From: Sphingobium arseniciresistens
GTDB lineage: Bacteria; Pseudomonadota; Alphaproteobacteria; Sphingomonadales; Sphingomonadaceae
Length of the DNA: 64,000 nt
Assembly: GCA_029167225.1 (NCBI GenBank)
Contig: JARFNK010000016.1
Coordinates: 1-64,000, forward strand
Direction of reading: 5' to 3'
The notes below the pieces were generated by a model that did not search any database, was not told where the DNA came from, and saw nothing but the letters and a program-made list of their open reading frames with translations. Numbering within the stretch: position 1 is the first letter of the stretch; each line of letters opens with the position of its first letter. Positions 18,825 to 27,803 of this stretch are shown in pieces. A program made the position numbers and the translations under genes.

Positions 18825-19493
18825 ATGATGATGGTCTGTAACAACTGCCAGTCCGACGCACCGCCGACGCCGGATCCGCGCTGGCGCCGCATGCTCTGGA
18901 TGGCGCTCGCGATTAATCTGGCGATGTTTCTGGGCGAGATCGTCGCGGGTATCGCTTCGGGATCGCGATCGCTGCAGGCGGACGCACTCGATTTCCTGGG
19001 CGATTCCGCCAATTACGCGATCAGTCTCGGGGTCGCCGGCATGGCGCTGGGCTGGCGGTCCCGTGCCGCGCTGCTCAAGGGCGGCACGATCCTCGCCTTC
19101 GGCCTTTATGTCCTCGTCACGACGGTGCTTGCGGCGCTGGGCCGCGGGGTGCCGCACGCCGAGACGATGGGAATCGTCGGGGTGATCGCGCTGGTCGCGA
19201 ACGGCAGCGTTGCCCTCATGCTCTATCGCTACCGCAGTGGCGACGCCAACATGCGCTCGGTCTGGATATGCTCGCGCAACGACGCAATCGGCAATCTTGC
19301 GGTCCTTCTGGCTGCCGCCGGTGTCGTCGGCACGGGCACCGCCTGGCCCGATCTCGCTGTCGCCTTGATCATGGCGGCCTTGGGCATCTGGGGCGGCCTG
19401 CAGATCATCAATCAGGCCCGTGCAGAGCTACGCCCGAAAAAACCGGCAAGTCTAGTCGAGGCACAACAGACGTTGGCCTCCACGAGCTTGTAG
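18825..19493 (+). CDS. Small cation diffusion facilitator-type transporter (no cytoplasmic domain)
   Basis: A 222-residue inner membrane protein with six hydrophobic segments and almost no C-terminal domain, shorter than typical CDF exporters (about 300). The helix-2 site reads DFLGD and the helix-5 site DAIGN, instead of the HxxxD pairs of zinc CDF proteins. An N-terminal CNNC could bind metal. Its own MerR-type promoter lies just upstream, so it is part of the Pb/Cd/Zn-responsive unit. The start is within an ATGATGATG run at 18825-18833; no strong ribosome site is visible. A related protein is encoded at 29847-30452. Confidence 0.82.
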   Translation: MMMVCNNCQSDAPPTPDPRWRRMLWMALAINLAMFLGEIVAGIASGSRSLQADALDFLGDSANYAISLGVAGMALGWRSRAALLKGGTILAFGLYVLVTTVLAALGRGVPHAETMGIVGVIALVANGSVALMLYRYRSGDANMRSVWICSRNDAIGNLAVLLAAAGVVGTGTAWPDLAVALIMAALGIWGGLQIINQARAELRPKKPASLVEAQQTLASTSL

Positions 19494-19511
19494 TTGCCAA
19501 AAGGAGCATAG

Positions 19512-19667
19512 ATGTCCGCCCGCAGTCACGGCGACGCCGGTAAACTGAGCCGATATCGTTTGCGGTGTCATCGCGATCATCTCGCTGCGCCCGGGGAGTG
19601 GGCGCTGGCCGAGGCGATCTCGGCATGGCACGACGCGCGTCCTGTTTTATTGCAGACTCTCCGATGA
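19512..19667 (+). CDS. Possible 51-residue small protein
   Basis: ATG 19512 is preceded by AAGGAG at 19500-19505 with ideal spacing, and follows the CDF stop by 18 bases. The product is hydrophilic and His/Arg-rich (SHGDAGKLSRYRLRCHRDH), without a signal or membrane segment. It would be translated with the MerR-induced CDF transcript. I recognise no family. The case rests on the ribosome site and position. Confidence 0.35.
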   Translation: MSARSHGDAGKLSRYRLRCHRDHLAAPGEWALAEAISAWHDARPVLLQTLR

Positions 19668-19734
19668 CGGCTTTATTTCTTCATGCGACGAGCGGGACTA
19701 GCCCGTTACCTGCGTTCCTGTTAGGGCGTGATCT

Positions 19735-20085
19735 GTGCGACGCCTGCTGAACATCCTTGCGTATTTGACGATCGCCCTCTCCTTGGGAACGACGGCGACT
19801 GCACATGTGCTGGAGCGACCGGATGTTAGCGCTTCATCCCATGAGGCGCGCGTGGACGAAGTTGCGTTAGGCCACGTGCCTGGCGACGCCGACCAAGTGC
19901 CCTCTGATAGCGATAAGGGCTATCCTCATCATCACGGTGGTTGCCATGGCGATCACGTCGCAGCGCCGGTCAAGGCTATCAACACAGCACTGACGCACGA
20001 TCTTCGGCTCGCCCCCATCTTCGCGAGTCATTCCATGCGGCCGCTATCTACCGCCGATCCGGCGCTGAGGCCTCCCCAAGCCTGA
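19735..20085 (+). CDS. His-rich exported protein upstream of the second czcCBA (CzcI-like)
   Basis: A 116-residue protein from GTG 19735 with a signal peptide (residues 1-24, ending TATAH) and a central His cluster (YPHHHGGCHGDHVAAP). It precedes the second czc-like operon by 65 bases, the same place as the 9147-9524 protein before the first. The two share length, one export signal and a His-rich stretch but little direct sequence. A periplasmic metal-buffering or sensing role, as proposed for CzcI-type proteins, is inferred. Confidence 0.65.
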   Translation: MRRLLNILAYLTIALSLGTTATAHVLERPDVSASSHEARVDEVALGHVPGDADQVPSDSDKGYPHHHGGCHGDHVAAPVKAINTALTHDLRLAPIFASHSMRPLSTADPALRPPQA

Positions 20086-20150
20086 CAATCCGCTGACCTC
20101 GCTGGGCATTGCCGCGCGGGGCGAATCCGGTTCGTCAGGAGTTATCATCC

Positions 20151-21503
20151 ATGTATCGTACAATCGCGGCCGTCATGGTCGCGGCGTCCATTGCCAGTGC
20201 GGCCGGGGCGCAAACAACAACGCCACCCGGCATTCCGGCGGCGACCACTTCGTCACAATCGACCGATGCGTTCTCGCTCGAGAACGCTCTCGCTGCGGGC
20301 GGCATGCCATCCATCCCATCGGCCGTCCTAGACAACGGCGCGGCCTCAGGGGGGGGCGGATCGGCTCAACTTCCGTCGGTCGCGGCGGCCACGGCCGGCG
20401 TCGATGCCGCGACCGCGGCGCGGCGTGTTGCAGGCTTGCGCCCCAACCCCGAAGTGCAGGCGCAGGTTGAGAATCTTGCGGGGACCGGTGTCTACAAGGG
20501 TTTGCGAAGCTCCGAGACGACGGTTGGCGTAGCGCTGCCGCTGGAGTTGGGCGGCAAGCGGCCGGCGCGTGTCGCGCTGGCGACCGCCCGCCTCACTCGG
20601 GCGCAGGTCCAGTCGGAAATTGCGCGAGCGGATCTCCGCTTGCGGATTACGCAGCTCTACATCGAAGCCGCAGCCGCCGAGCGCCGTGCCGAGGTGCTGA
20701 GCGAGCAGGCCGGGATCGCCAACAATGCGTTTCGGGTCTCAAGTGAGCGCGTCAAAGCCGGCGATGTCAGTCCGATCGAGCAACAGCGCGCCGATGTGCT
20801 GCGCATCAATGCGCAGGTCGCGGCCGATAGCGCGGCCCGGCAGGCACAGGCGGCGCGCGCGAACCTTGAGACGCTACTTGGGGCGCCAGTGACCGGGCCG
20901 CTCGATCGCGCATGGTTCGAGCGGATCGATGGCTACGGACCGCCCCGGCCCGTCGATGTTGATGGGACACTCGCCTTGGTTGCTGCGGAAGCGGACGTTC
21001 GCACCGCGGATGCGCAGGTTCGCGTGGCCCGGTCGTTGCGGGTTCCTGACCTAACGGTAAGCGCCTCCGCACGGCGACTGGCGGCGACCAACGACACCGC
21101 CGCGGTCGTCGGCATTTCGATCCCGATCCCGTTCTTTAACAACGGCAGCGCGTTCGTAGCGCAGTCACGCTCTGAACAGACGCAGGCGATCGCGCTGCGC
21201 AACCTGGCCGTGATCGATACCCGGCAACAGATCGCCAGCGCACAAACCGAAGTGGCGAACGCCGCTGCGACCGCGCGAGCGGCCGGCGGACCCGGACTGG
21301 CGGCGGCACAGGAGGCTGCCCGCATAGCGCGGATCGGTTGGACGCAGGGCAAGTTCGACCAGATCGCTCTCCTCGATGCCGAGCGCACGCTGTCACAGAC
21401 GCGCCAGACCTACGTCGATGCGCTCGCCGCCTATCACGACGCACAGGCCCGGCTCGACCGGCTCACGACGCCGGCCCCCATGATTTCCGGAGATGATCGA
21501 TGA
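20151..21503 (+). CDS. czcC: TolC-family outer membrane factor CzcC (system 2)
   Basis: A 450-residue outer membrane efflux protein. ATG 20151 is chosen: it follows AGGAG (20137-20141) and begins a good signal peptide (ending SAAGAQ). A low-complexity Thr/Ser/Gly region (about residues 20-75) precedes the helical repeats. The segment LPLELGGKRPARVAL matches the same place in CzcC of system 1. Its stop overlaps the adaptor start. First structural gene of the second czcCBA set. Confidence 0.9.
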   Translation: MYRTIAAVMVAASIASAAGAQTTTPPGIPAATTSSQSTDAFSLENALAAGGMPSIPSAVLDNGAASGGGGSAQLPSVAAATAGVDAATAARRVAGLRPNPEVQAQVENLAGTGVYKGLRSSETTVGVALPLELGGKRPARVALATARLTRAQVQSEIARADLRLRITQLYIEAAAAERRAEVLSEQAGIANNAFRVSSERVKAGDVSPIEQQRADVLRINAQVAADSAARQAQAARANLETLLGAPVTGPLDRAWFERIDGYGPPRPVDVDGTLALVAAEADVRTADAQVRVARSLRVPDLTVSASARRLAATNDTAAVVGISIPIPFFNNGSAFVAQSRSEQTQAIALRNLAVIDTRQQIASAQTEVANAAATARAAGGPGLAAAQEAARIARIGWTQGKFDQIALLDAERTLSQTRQTYVDALAAYHDAQARLDRLTTPAPMISGDDR

Positions 21504-22669
21504 TGAACGATAAGCGCCTTCTTGGCGGTGCGGCAGCTGTCGCGATCGTCGCCGCACTTGGCGGCTTCGGGATCGCCCGCTGGACCGCGAGCGAACCTGC
21601 CGCGACCGAAGCGGCAAGCGGCAACGCCGCGGCCCCTGCAGAAGAGGAAAAGACGCCCGACACGGTGACGATGACCGCGCAGGCCATCCAGCAGGCCGGC
21701 ATTTCCACCGAGACGATCAATCCCGGCGGGCTAGGCGCAGAAATCGTCGCGCAGGCGACGGTGAGCGCATCGCCACAAGGCGAAGCGATCGTGACCGCCC
21801 GCGCAGCCGGCGCAGTCACGCGGCTAATGAAGCGGCTTGGAGATCCAGTGCGCGCCGGTGAGACGCTGGCGATAGTCGAAAGCCGGGACGCGGCGCAATT
21901 TGCCGCCGATCGCACCGCTGCGGCGGCCAAGTCGACGCTGGCGCAAAAGGCGCTCGCCCGCGAGCAATATCTGTTCCGCCAAAAGGTTTCGGCGCGGGTC
22001 GAGCTGGAACAGGCGGAGGCGGAAGCCGCGTCTGCCGCGGCCGAAGCGCGCCGCGCCAGCGTGGCGGCAGGCGCCGCGCGCGTGACATCGGATGGCCGCG
22101 GCGTGGCAGTGTCGAGCCCGATTTCGGGTCGCGTCACTTCGGAGAATGTCAGTCTGGGCGCGTTCGTCCAGCCCGAGACCGAGCTGATGCGCGTCGCCGA
22201 TGCCTCAAAGATTCAAATAGAGGCGGCGGTCGGCCCGACTGACGCACAGCGGCTAGCTCCCGGCGATCGGGCAATCATCGAGCTGCCCGACGGGCGGACG
22301 GTGGAGGGGCGCGTGCGCGCCGTCACACCCGGGCTCGCCAACGATACGCGTTCGGCGACAGCGGTCCTCGACGTTTCGGGTAGCCTTCAGCCGGGACTCG
22401 CAGTGCGGGTGCGGCTCCTACCGAGCGGGGGTGGCACGACCAGCAATGCGATCGTGGTGCCTGAGGACGCGGTGCAGACACTCGAAGGGCGTGACATCGT
22501 GTTCGTGCGGACCGCGCAGGGCTTCAAGGCTCAGAGCATCACGATCGGACAACGCAGCAACGGGAGGGTCGAGATCCTGAAGGGTCTCGCGGCAGGCAGC
22601 CAAGTCGCAACCAAAAACGCATTTCTGCTCAAGGCCGAACTCGGCAAGGGCGCGGGCGAGGAAGAATAG
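21500..22669 (+). CDS. czcB: RND periplasmic adaptor CzcB (system 2)
   Basis: A 389-residue membrane fusion protein with N-terminal anchor (residues 7-28) and the lipoyl halves GAVTRLMKRLGDPVRAGETLAIVESRD and SPISGRVTSENVSLGAFVQPETELMRV. The C-terminal barrel contains VPEDAVQTLEGRDIVFVRTAQGFKAQ. It is a clear paralogue of the 10842-11996 adaptor. Two in-frame ATGs (21500, 21503) overlap the preceding stop. It would couple CzcA and CzcC of system 2. Confidence 0.9.
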   Translation: MMNDKRLLGGAAAVAIVAALGGFGIARWTASEPAATEAASGNAAAPAEEEKTPDTVTMTAQAIQQAGISTETINPGGLGAEIVAQATVSASPQGEAIVTARAAGAVTRLMKRLGDPVRAGETLAIVESRDAAQFAADRTAAAAKSTLAQKALAREQYLFRQKVSARVELEQAEAEAASAAAEARRASVAAGAARVTSDGRGVAVSSPISGRVTSENVSLGAFVQPETELMRVADASKIQIEAAVGPTDAQRLAPGDRAIIELPDGRTVEGRVRAVTPGLANDTRSATAVLDVSGSLQPGLAVRVRLLPSGGGTTSNAIVVPEDAVQTLEGRDIVFVRTAQGFKAQSITIGQRSNGRVEILKGLAAGSQVATKNAFLLKAELGKGAGEEE

Positions 22670-22672
22670 ACC

Positions 22673-25600
22673 ATGATCGCAAATCTCATGGCGCTCTCCG
22701 TCCGCATGCGTTGGACGGTACTCGCCCTTTTCTTGGTCATCGGCGGCCTCGGCCTCTGGCAGCTTACGAAGCTGCCAATCGACGCAGTGCCAGATATCAC
22801 CACTAATCAGGTTCAGATCAACACGATCGACCCGCGTTTGTCGCCAGTCGAAATCGAGAAACTCGTCACCTATCCCGTCGAAATCGCCCTAGCCGGCATT
22901 CCAGGCCTTGAAACCACACGTTCGATCTCGCGCAATGGTTTCAGCCAGGTCAGTGCGATCTTTACCGACAGCACCGACCTCTACTTCGCGCGCCAGCAGG
23001 TTGGGGAGCGCCTGCGACAGGCAACCGAAAATTTGCCTGACGGTGTACAGCCGCAGGTCGGACCAGTCTCGACCGGTCTCGGTGAGATCGTCATGTACAC
23101 AGTGGGCTATGCCAATCCAGACGGAAAGGGCGCCAAAAAAATCGCAGGCCAACCAGGGTGGCAGCCTGACGGTAGCTATCTGACGCCCGAAGGCGAACGA
23201 CTAACGGATGCGGTTGCCAAGGCGAGCTATCTGCGAACTGTCCAAGACTGGATTATCGGCCCGCAGCTTCGCTCGGTGAAAGGCGTTGCCGGCGTCGATT
23301 CCATTGGTGGCTATGCGAAGACGTTTGTGGTCGAACCAGACCCGACGAAACTCGCCAGTTTCGGCATCTCGTACAGCGAACTCGGCGAGGCTCTCGAAAA
23401 CGCAAATCTCGCGGTGGGCGCCAATTACTACAACCGTGGTGGCGAAGCGTACCTTGTGCGCGTCGATTCCCGCGTGCGCACGGTCGATGAGATCAGCAAT
23501 GCTGTCGCGGCGACGCGCGGGGGAACCCCAATCACGGTCGGCCAGATCGCCAACGTTCGCGTTGGTGGCGATCTGCGAACGGGTGCGGGTAGTATGAACG
23601 GCGAGGAAGCGGTCATCGGCACGGTGCTGATGTTGATCGGCCAGAACAGCCGGGTTGTCGCCACGGAGGCCTCGTCCAAGCTCGATCAGGTTGCGAAAAC
23701 ACTGCCGCCGGGCATCCAGGTCAACGTGGTGTTGAACCGCGCTGAATTGGTTGGCGCGACGGTGGCGACGGTCCAGCGCAATCTGACCGAAGGCGCGATT
23801 CTTGTTGCCGTGGCGCTGTTCCTGCTGCTTGGCAACTGGCGCGCCGCAGTGATCGCGGTGCTGGTCATCCCGTTTTCGTTCCTGATGATGGCCATGGGAA
23901 TGAACGCGTTCAAAGTCCCCGGCAATCTAATGAGCCTGGGGGCGCTCGACTTCGGCCTAATCGTTGATGGCGCCGTTATCATCATCGAAAACTGCCTCGC
24001 CAGACTGGCGCACCGGCAGGAACATGAAGGCCGACTGCTCTCGCTCCGCGAACGACTGGAGGAGACGATGCGGGCGTCGCAGGAGATGATCAAGCCGACC
24101 GTCTTCGGCCAAGCGATCATCCTGCTCGCGTTCGCACCGCTGCTCACATTTACGGGCACCGAGGGCAAAACGTTCTCGCCGATGGCGATAACGATTATGC
24201 TCGCGCTGGTGGCCGCGTTCGCGCTCGCAATCACGCTGGTGCCAGCGCTGGTTGCAATCCTGATCCGCGGCAAGGTTGCGGAGAAGGACGTATGGCTGAT
24301 CCGCAAGTCCAAAGAGCGCTATCTGCCGTTGCTGGATCAGGCGATTGCGCGTCCGTGGCCATTCATCCTCGGCGGATTGGCTTTCTTCGTGGCGGCCATA
24401 CCAGCGTTTGGGCTGCTAGGCTCGGAATTCATTCCCCAGTTGGACGAGAAGAACCTCGCCTTTGCATCGACACGAGTGCCCTCGGTCAGCCTTGATCAGT
24501 CGCTGGCGATGGAACGCAAGGTCGAGGAGGCGGTAATCAAAATTCCGGAAGTCGCCTTAATGTTCTCGAAGACGGGCACTGCGGAAGTTGCAAGCGATCC
24601 GATGCCGCCGAACGTCTCGGATGGCTTCGTTATCTTGAAAGAGAAGGACCAGTGGGCGGAAGGTACAACCAAGGCCGATGTGGTCGCCAAGATTGAGAAG
24701 GCGACCGGCGGTCTTCTTGGCAATCTTTACGAGGTCAGTCAGCCGATCCAGCTACGATTTAACGAGCTGATCGCGGGTGTCCGTGGCGATGTTGCGATCA
24801 AGCTCTACGGCGACGATCTCGACAAGATGGCGCTGACGGCAAATGAGATGGTGCGAGTACTCCAGACCATACCCGGTGCGGCCAGCGTCAAGGCCGAACA
24901 GGTCGGTGGCGCGCCAGCGCTCGATGTGAAACTCGACCGCGCCGCGATCGCGCGCCTCGGTCTCACCGTCCGCGACGTTGCGGATACGGTTGCGGCAGGG
25001 CTCGGCGGGCGTGAATCGGGGCTTGTGTACGAGGGCGACCGGCGTTTTGACGTCACCGTGCGCGTCCCTGAGGCTACCCGCGCCAATCTCGACGACATCC
25101 GCTCGATGCCGGTGCTGCTCCCGGAGGTGGAAGGGAGGCCGCGCGCCCAGGTGCCGCTGGCACAGGTCGCGCAGATCCGGCTTACCGAAGGGCTAAATCA
25201 GATCAGTCGTGAGAACGGCAAGCGTCGCGTGGTCGTCCAGGTCAATCTCGGCGGACGCGATGCCGGTTCGTTCGTTCAGGAAGCGCAGGCGAAGATCGCA
25301 CAGGTTAAGCTGCCGGCGGGCTATTACCTCGAATGGGGCGGTCAGTTCGAGAACCTTGCCGCGGCATCGAAACGGCTGTCGATCGTGGTGCCGTTGTGCT
25401 TTCTGGTCATCTTCGGGCTGCTTTACATGGCACTGGGTGGATTCGGCCGTGCGGCGGCGGTGTTCCTGGCGGTTCCCCTAGGGCTCGCGGGCGGCGTCTT
25501 CACGCTCGTCCTCACCGGCATCAACTTCTCGGTGTCGGCGGCGGTGGGGTTCATCTGCCTCGCCGGCGTGGCAGTACTAAACGGGCTTGTCGTCATGACG

Positions 25601-25927
25601 GCGATCCGGGACCGGAGTGAAGCTGGACTGCCCATCGCGCAGGCCATTCGTGAAGGCATGGCCGAGAAGATGCGGGCGGTCATCATGACGGGTTTCGTGC
25701 CGGCGATCGGCTTCGTGCCGATGGCGCTCGCGCACGGCACCGGCGCTGAGGTCCAGAAGCCGCTTGCGACGGTCGTGATCGGCGGCCTGATTGCGGCAAC
25801 TATCCTTACCTTGCTCGTGCTGCCGGCGCTCGCGAAAGTGATCCTTGGGCGTACCGAGGACCAAAAAGATCAAGAAGGTAGCACGCCGCACGGCGAGGAT
25901 ACTGCCCCTTTGAGAGGAGAAGCGTAA
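22673..25927 (+). CDS. czcA: Heavy-metal RND pump CzcA (system 2)
   Basis: A 1084-residue HME-RND pump. The fourth-helix motif LDFGLIVDGAVIIIEN (about residues 424-440) marks it as a divalent-cation CzcA type. It is strongly similar over its whole length to the 11993-15229 pump, including the insert GKGAKKIAGQPGWQPDG. The charged C-terminal tail (DQKDQEGSTPHGEDTAPL) is specific to this copy. The stop codon overlaps the start of a DUF190 gene by one base, suggesting coupled synthesis. Confidence 0.93.
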   Translation: MIANLMALSVRMRWTVLALFLVIGGLGLWQLTKLPIDAVPDITTNQVQINTIDPRLSPVEIEKLVTYPVEIALAGIPGLETTRSISRNGFSQVSAIFTDSTDLYFARQQVGERLRQATENLPDGVQPQVGPVSTGLGEIVMYTVGYANPDGKGAKKIAGQPGWQPDGSYLTPEGERLTDAVAKASYLRTVQDWIIGPQLRSVKGVAGVDSIGGYAKTFVVEPDPTKLASFGISYSELGEALENANLAVGANYYNRGGEAYLVRVDSRVRTVDEISNAVAATRGGTPITVGQIANVRVGGDLRTGAGSMNGEEAVIGTVLMLIGQNSRVVATEASSKLDQVAKTLPPGIQVNVVLNRAELVGATVATVQRNLTEGAILVAVALFLLLGNWRAAVIAVLVIPFSFLMMAMGMNAFKVPGNLMSLGALDFGLIVDGAVIIIENCLARLAHRQEHEGRLLSLRERLEETMRASQEMIKPTVFGQAIILLAFAPLLTFTGTEGKTFSPMAITIMLALVAAFALAITLVPALVAILIRGKVAEKDVWLIRKSKERYLPLLDQAIARPWPFILGGLAFFVAAIPAFGLLGSEFIPQLDEKNLAFASTRVPSVSLDQSLAMERKVEEAVIKIPEVALMFSKTGTAEVASDPMPPNVSDGFVILKEKDQWAEGTTKADVVAKIEKATGGLLGNLYEVSQPIQLRFNELIAGVRGDVAIKLYGDDLDKMALTANEMVRVLQTIPGAASVKAEQVGGAPALDVKLDRAAIARLGLTVRDVADTVAAGLGGRESGLVYEGDRRFDVTVRVPEATRANLDDIRSMPVLLPEVEGRPRAQVPLAQVAQIRLTEGLNQISRENGKRRVVVQVNLGGRDAGSFVQEAQAKIAQVKLPAGYYLEWGGQFENLAAASKRLSIVVPLCFLVIFGLLYMALGGFGRAAAVFLAVPLGLAGGVFTLVLTGINFSVSAAVGFICLAGVAVLNGLVVMTAIRDRSEAGLPIAQAIREGMAEKMRAVIMTGFVPAIGFVPMALAHGTGAEVQKPLATVVIGGLIAATILTLLVLPALAKVILGRTEDQKDQEGSTPHGEDTAPLRGEA

Positions 25928-26274
25928 TGGGACAACCCGCTCGAAAATTGCTGCGGATCTACACAGACGAAGCGGCCTATATCGGCGATCGCAAGGTTTT
26001 CGAATATGTCGCCTCGCTGGCGCGCGATCGGAAGATGGCGGGTCTCACGGTGCTTGAGGCGCTGATCGGGTTTGGGGCGTCGTCGCACATCCACCGCCGC
26101 CATGTGCTCGAAAGTGATCGAGCCGTGGTGATCGAGATCGTCGATTTTGAGGATGCGTTGCGCGCGTTCGTTGCCAGTCTGGAAGATGTACCTGACATCG
26201 GCCTCATCACTCTCGAAGCCGTAGAGGTCATCGGGGGCAAGGCCAGTAAAACGCTGGAGAGCTCTAGCCAATGA
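25927..26274 (+). CDS. DUF190 (PII-like) small protein
   Basis: A 115-residue protein with the DUF190 layout: RIYTDEAAYIGDRKVFEYVASLARDRKMAGLTVLEALIGFG, then SDRAVVIEIVDFEDALRAFVASLEDV. DUF190 proteins have a PII-like ferredoxin fold and probably form trimers. The gene shares one base with czcA, so it may sense metal or nucleotide and tune the pump, but this is inference. AGAGGAGAAGCGTA upstream supplies the ribosome site. Confidence 0.8.
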   Translation: MGQPARKLLRIYTDEAAYIGDRKVFEYVASLARDRKMAGLTVLEALIGFGASSHIHRRHVLESDRAVVIEIVDFEDALRAFVASLEDVPDIGLITLEAVEVIGGKASKTLESSSQ

Positions 26275-26418
26275 GGATCGGCCCCGCACGCGCCGAGGCT
26301 TGGTCGGTACCAGCCCCTGGCGTCCACGCAGCTCCCATAAATTTCCCGCTTAATCGGGGAGGCCGCTTTTGCGCGGAATCCGGTTCGGCTGTGTCGGGGC
26401 CCGGCAGGACAGGCAGTC

Positions 26419-26922
26419 ATGAAGGAAGAGACGATTTTCGATTTCAATATGTCAGCACTGCGAGTGTGGTCGCTGATCTCCGATCTGAGGGGCTTTGCAC
26501 GATGGCACCCGATCTATCGCATCGCGGGCGAGGCCGAACGTGGTGCCGAAATCGATGTGACGTGGCTCCTGTTCGGCGGCGATCGGAAAATGACGACGCA
26601 AATGATCATCACTCGGCTGACGAAACCCCAGCTCATCGGATGGCAGATGGGTGTGCGAGGTTTTCTCACCTTGGACGAACGCTACGAGATCGAGCCTATC
26701 GCGAACGGCGTCTCAATTCACCATTCGGTGGAATGCCGGGGCATCTTTGGCGGCCTGGTCGGCCGCATGATGCGCAAGGGTCTGCGGCGGACAATGCGGC
26801 TGCAGGATGCGGCGTTTCTCGCTCTCCTGCGGCGGCAATCGCGACTGCCGGGGCAGTCCACGCGGCATCATCGGCGCCCCATCAAACCACCGCCTCCTCC
26901 TCGCGGCGCCGCCAACGACTGA
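26419..26922 (+). CDS. SRPBCC-family protein
   Basis: A 167-residue soluble protein with the START/Bet v 1-like (SRPBCC) pattern: an initial strand ETIFDFNMSALRVWSLISDLRGFARWHP, curved sheet strands and a final amphipathic helix. The last 30 residues are basic and proline-rich (HHRRPIKPPPPPRG) and do not belong to the fold. ATG 26419 is preceded by AGGACAGG. Such domains bind hydrophobic ligands; no substrate is evident. It sits between the czc operon and a zinc-ribbon gene, 144 bases after DUF190. Confidence 0.75.
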   Translation: MKEETIFDFNMSALRVWSLISDLRGFARWHPIYRIAGEAERGAEIDVTWLLFGGDRKMTTQMIITRLTKPQLIGWQMGVRGFLTLDERYEIEPIANGVSIHHSVECRGIFGGLVGRMMRKGLRRTMRLQDAAFLALLRRQSRLPGQSTRHHRRPIKPPPPPRGAAND

Positions 26923-26952
26923 CGGGGCGATATTCGGAAGAAGAAACCCATC

Positions 26953-27246
26953 ATGGTAGATAGCCGTGCGCCCCAAGGGCTGCTGTGCCCGACATGCCGC
27001 GTCGATCTCGTCATGAGCGAGCGGCAGGGCATCGAGATCGACTATTGCCCGCAATGTCGTGGGGTCTGGCTCGATCGCGGCGAACTCGACAAGATCATCG
27101 AGCGCAGCGTCGGAGACGACAGCGCGCGGCCGTTGAGCGGCGTTCGTCTTGGAATATCCGAAGATCGCGGTCATGGCAGGAAGCACGGCTACGAGCGGGA
27201 ACATAAGGGCCGCCGCAAGGGCTTTCTGAGCGAATTGTTCGACTGA
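26953..27246 (+). CDS. TFIIB-type zinc-ribbon protein
   Basis: A 97-residue protein with an N-terminal zinc ribbon: CPTC (about residues 14-17) and CPQC (33-36) followed by RGVWLDRGELDKIIER, the standard form of bacterial zf-TFIIB proteins. The C-terminal half is basic and His-containing (EDRGHGRKHGYEREHKGRRKG). A cytoplasmic zinc-binding or redox/adaptor role is possible; no enzyme motif is present. It lies 30 bases after the SRPBCC gene and 5 bases before the next. Confidence 0.82.
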   Translation: MVDSRAPQGLLCPTCRVDLVMSERQGIEIDYCPQCRGVWLDRGELDKIIERSVGDDSARPLSGVRLGISEDRGHGRKHGYEREHKGRRKGFLSELFD

Positions 27247-27251
27247 CTGCG

Positions 27252-27803
27252 ATGGATCGGCCGCCACACAACGAGTCCTTCGGGTGTCCGTGTGAGAACG
27301 GCCCGCGCCATGGGCGTGCCCCCTGTAGCGCCCATGGCGATAGATCGTGGAATGACGGGGAAATAGCGGCTCGGCGCCTCCGGAGCGGCCCGGTTCGGGG
27401 GATCATCCTCGCGACCGGGCTTGCTCTGGCGCCGGGCCTGCTCGGCTGCTCGCCAGTCACCAACAAGAGCGAGGCCGAAGCATCTCGTGATCGCGAGATG
27501 CCCGACTTCATCGGTGAGCATTTCTACGCCCGCCCTGATGGTTCACGCCTCGATGTGGATTTCCTCGGCGATGGCCTGACCCTCGACATAAAGACCCGCC
27601 CCAACGCCGCTCCGGAACGGGTAATATCGCCGGCAAACGGGCGGGCCTATGTCGGCCGCAACCTCAACGTGTCGATCTCAGGCGGCGACCGGATCACGCT
27701 CAAGCGCCCCGGCGCGCGCGCTTTGGCCTGCAACAGGGTGCTGGCCTATCGGGATTCAGCGGACGAGATCGCGAGCGGCCAGGCCGGAGGATCGGCCGCA
27801 TGA
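27252..27803 (+). CDS. Lipoprotein with MliC-like domain, copy 1
   Basis: Up to 183 residues. A hydrophobic stretch ending in the lipobox LLGC (about residues 58-61) predicts lipidation; the leader before it is unusually long, so the true start may be downstream, though no other in-frame ATG or GTG is seen. After the Cys, the region FYARPDGSRLDVDFLGDGLTLDI...YVGRNLNVSISGG resembles MliC-type lysozyme-inhibitor folds. It aligns with the lipoprotein at 28764-29135. The stop overlaps the MgtC gene start by 4 bases. A cell-envelope role is inferred; inhibitor activity is not shown. Confidence 0.65.
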   Translation: MDRPPHNESFGCPCENGPRHGRAPCSAHGDRSWNDGEIAARRLRSGPVRGIILATGLALAPGLLGCSPVTNKSEAEASRDREMPDFIGEHFYARPDGSRLDVDFLGDGLTLDIKTRPNAAPERVISPANGRAYVGRNLNVSISGGDRITLKRPGARALACNRVLAYRDSADEIASGQAGGSAA

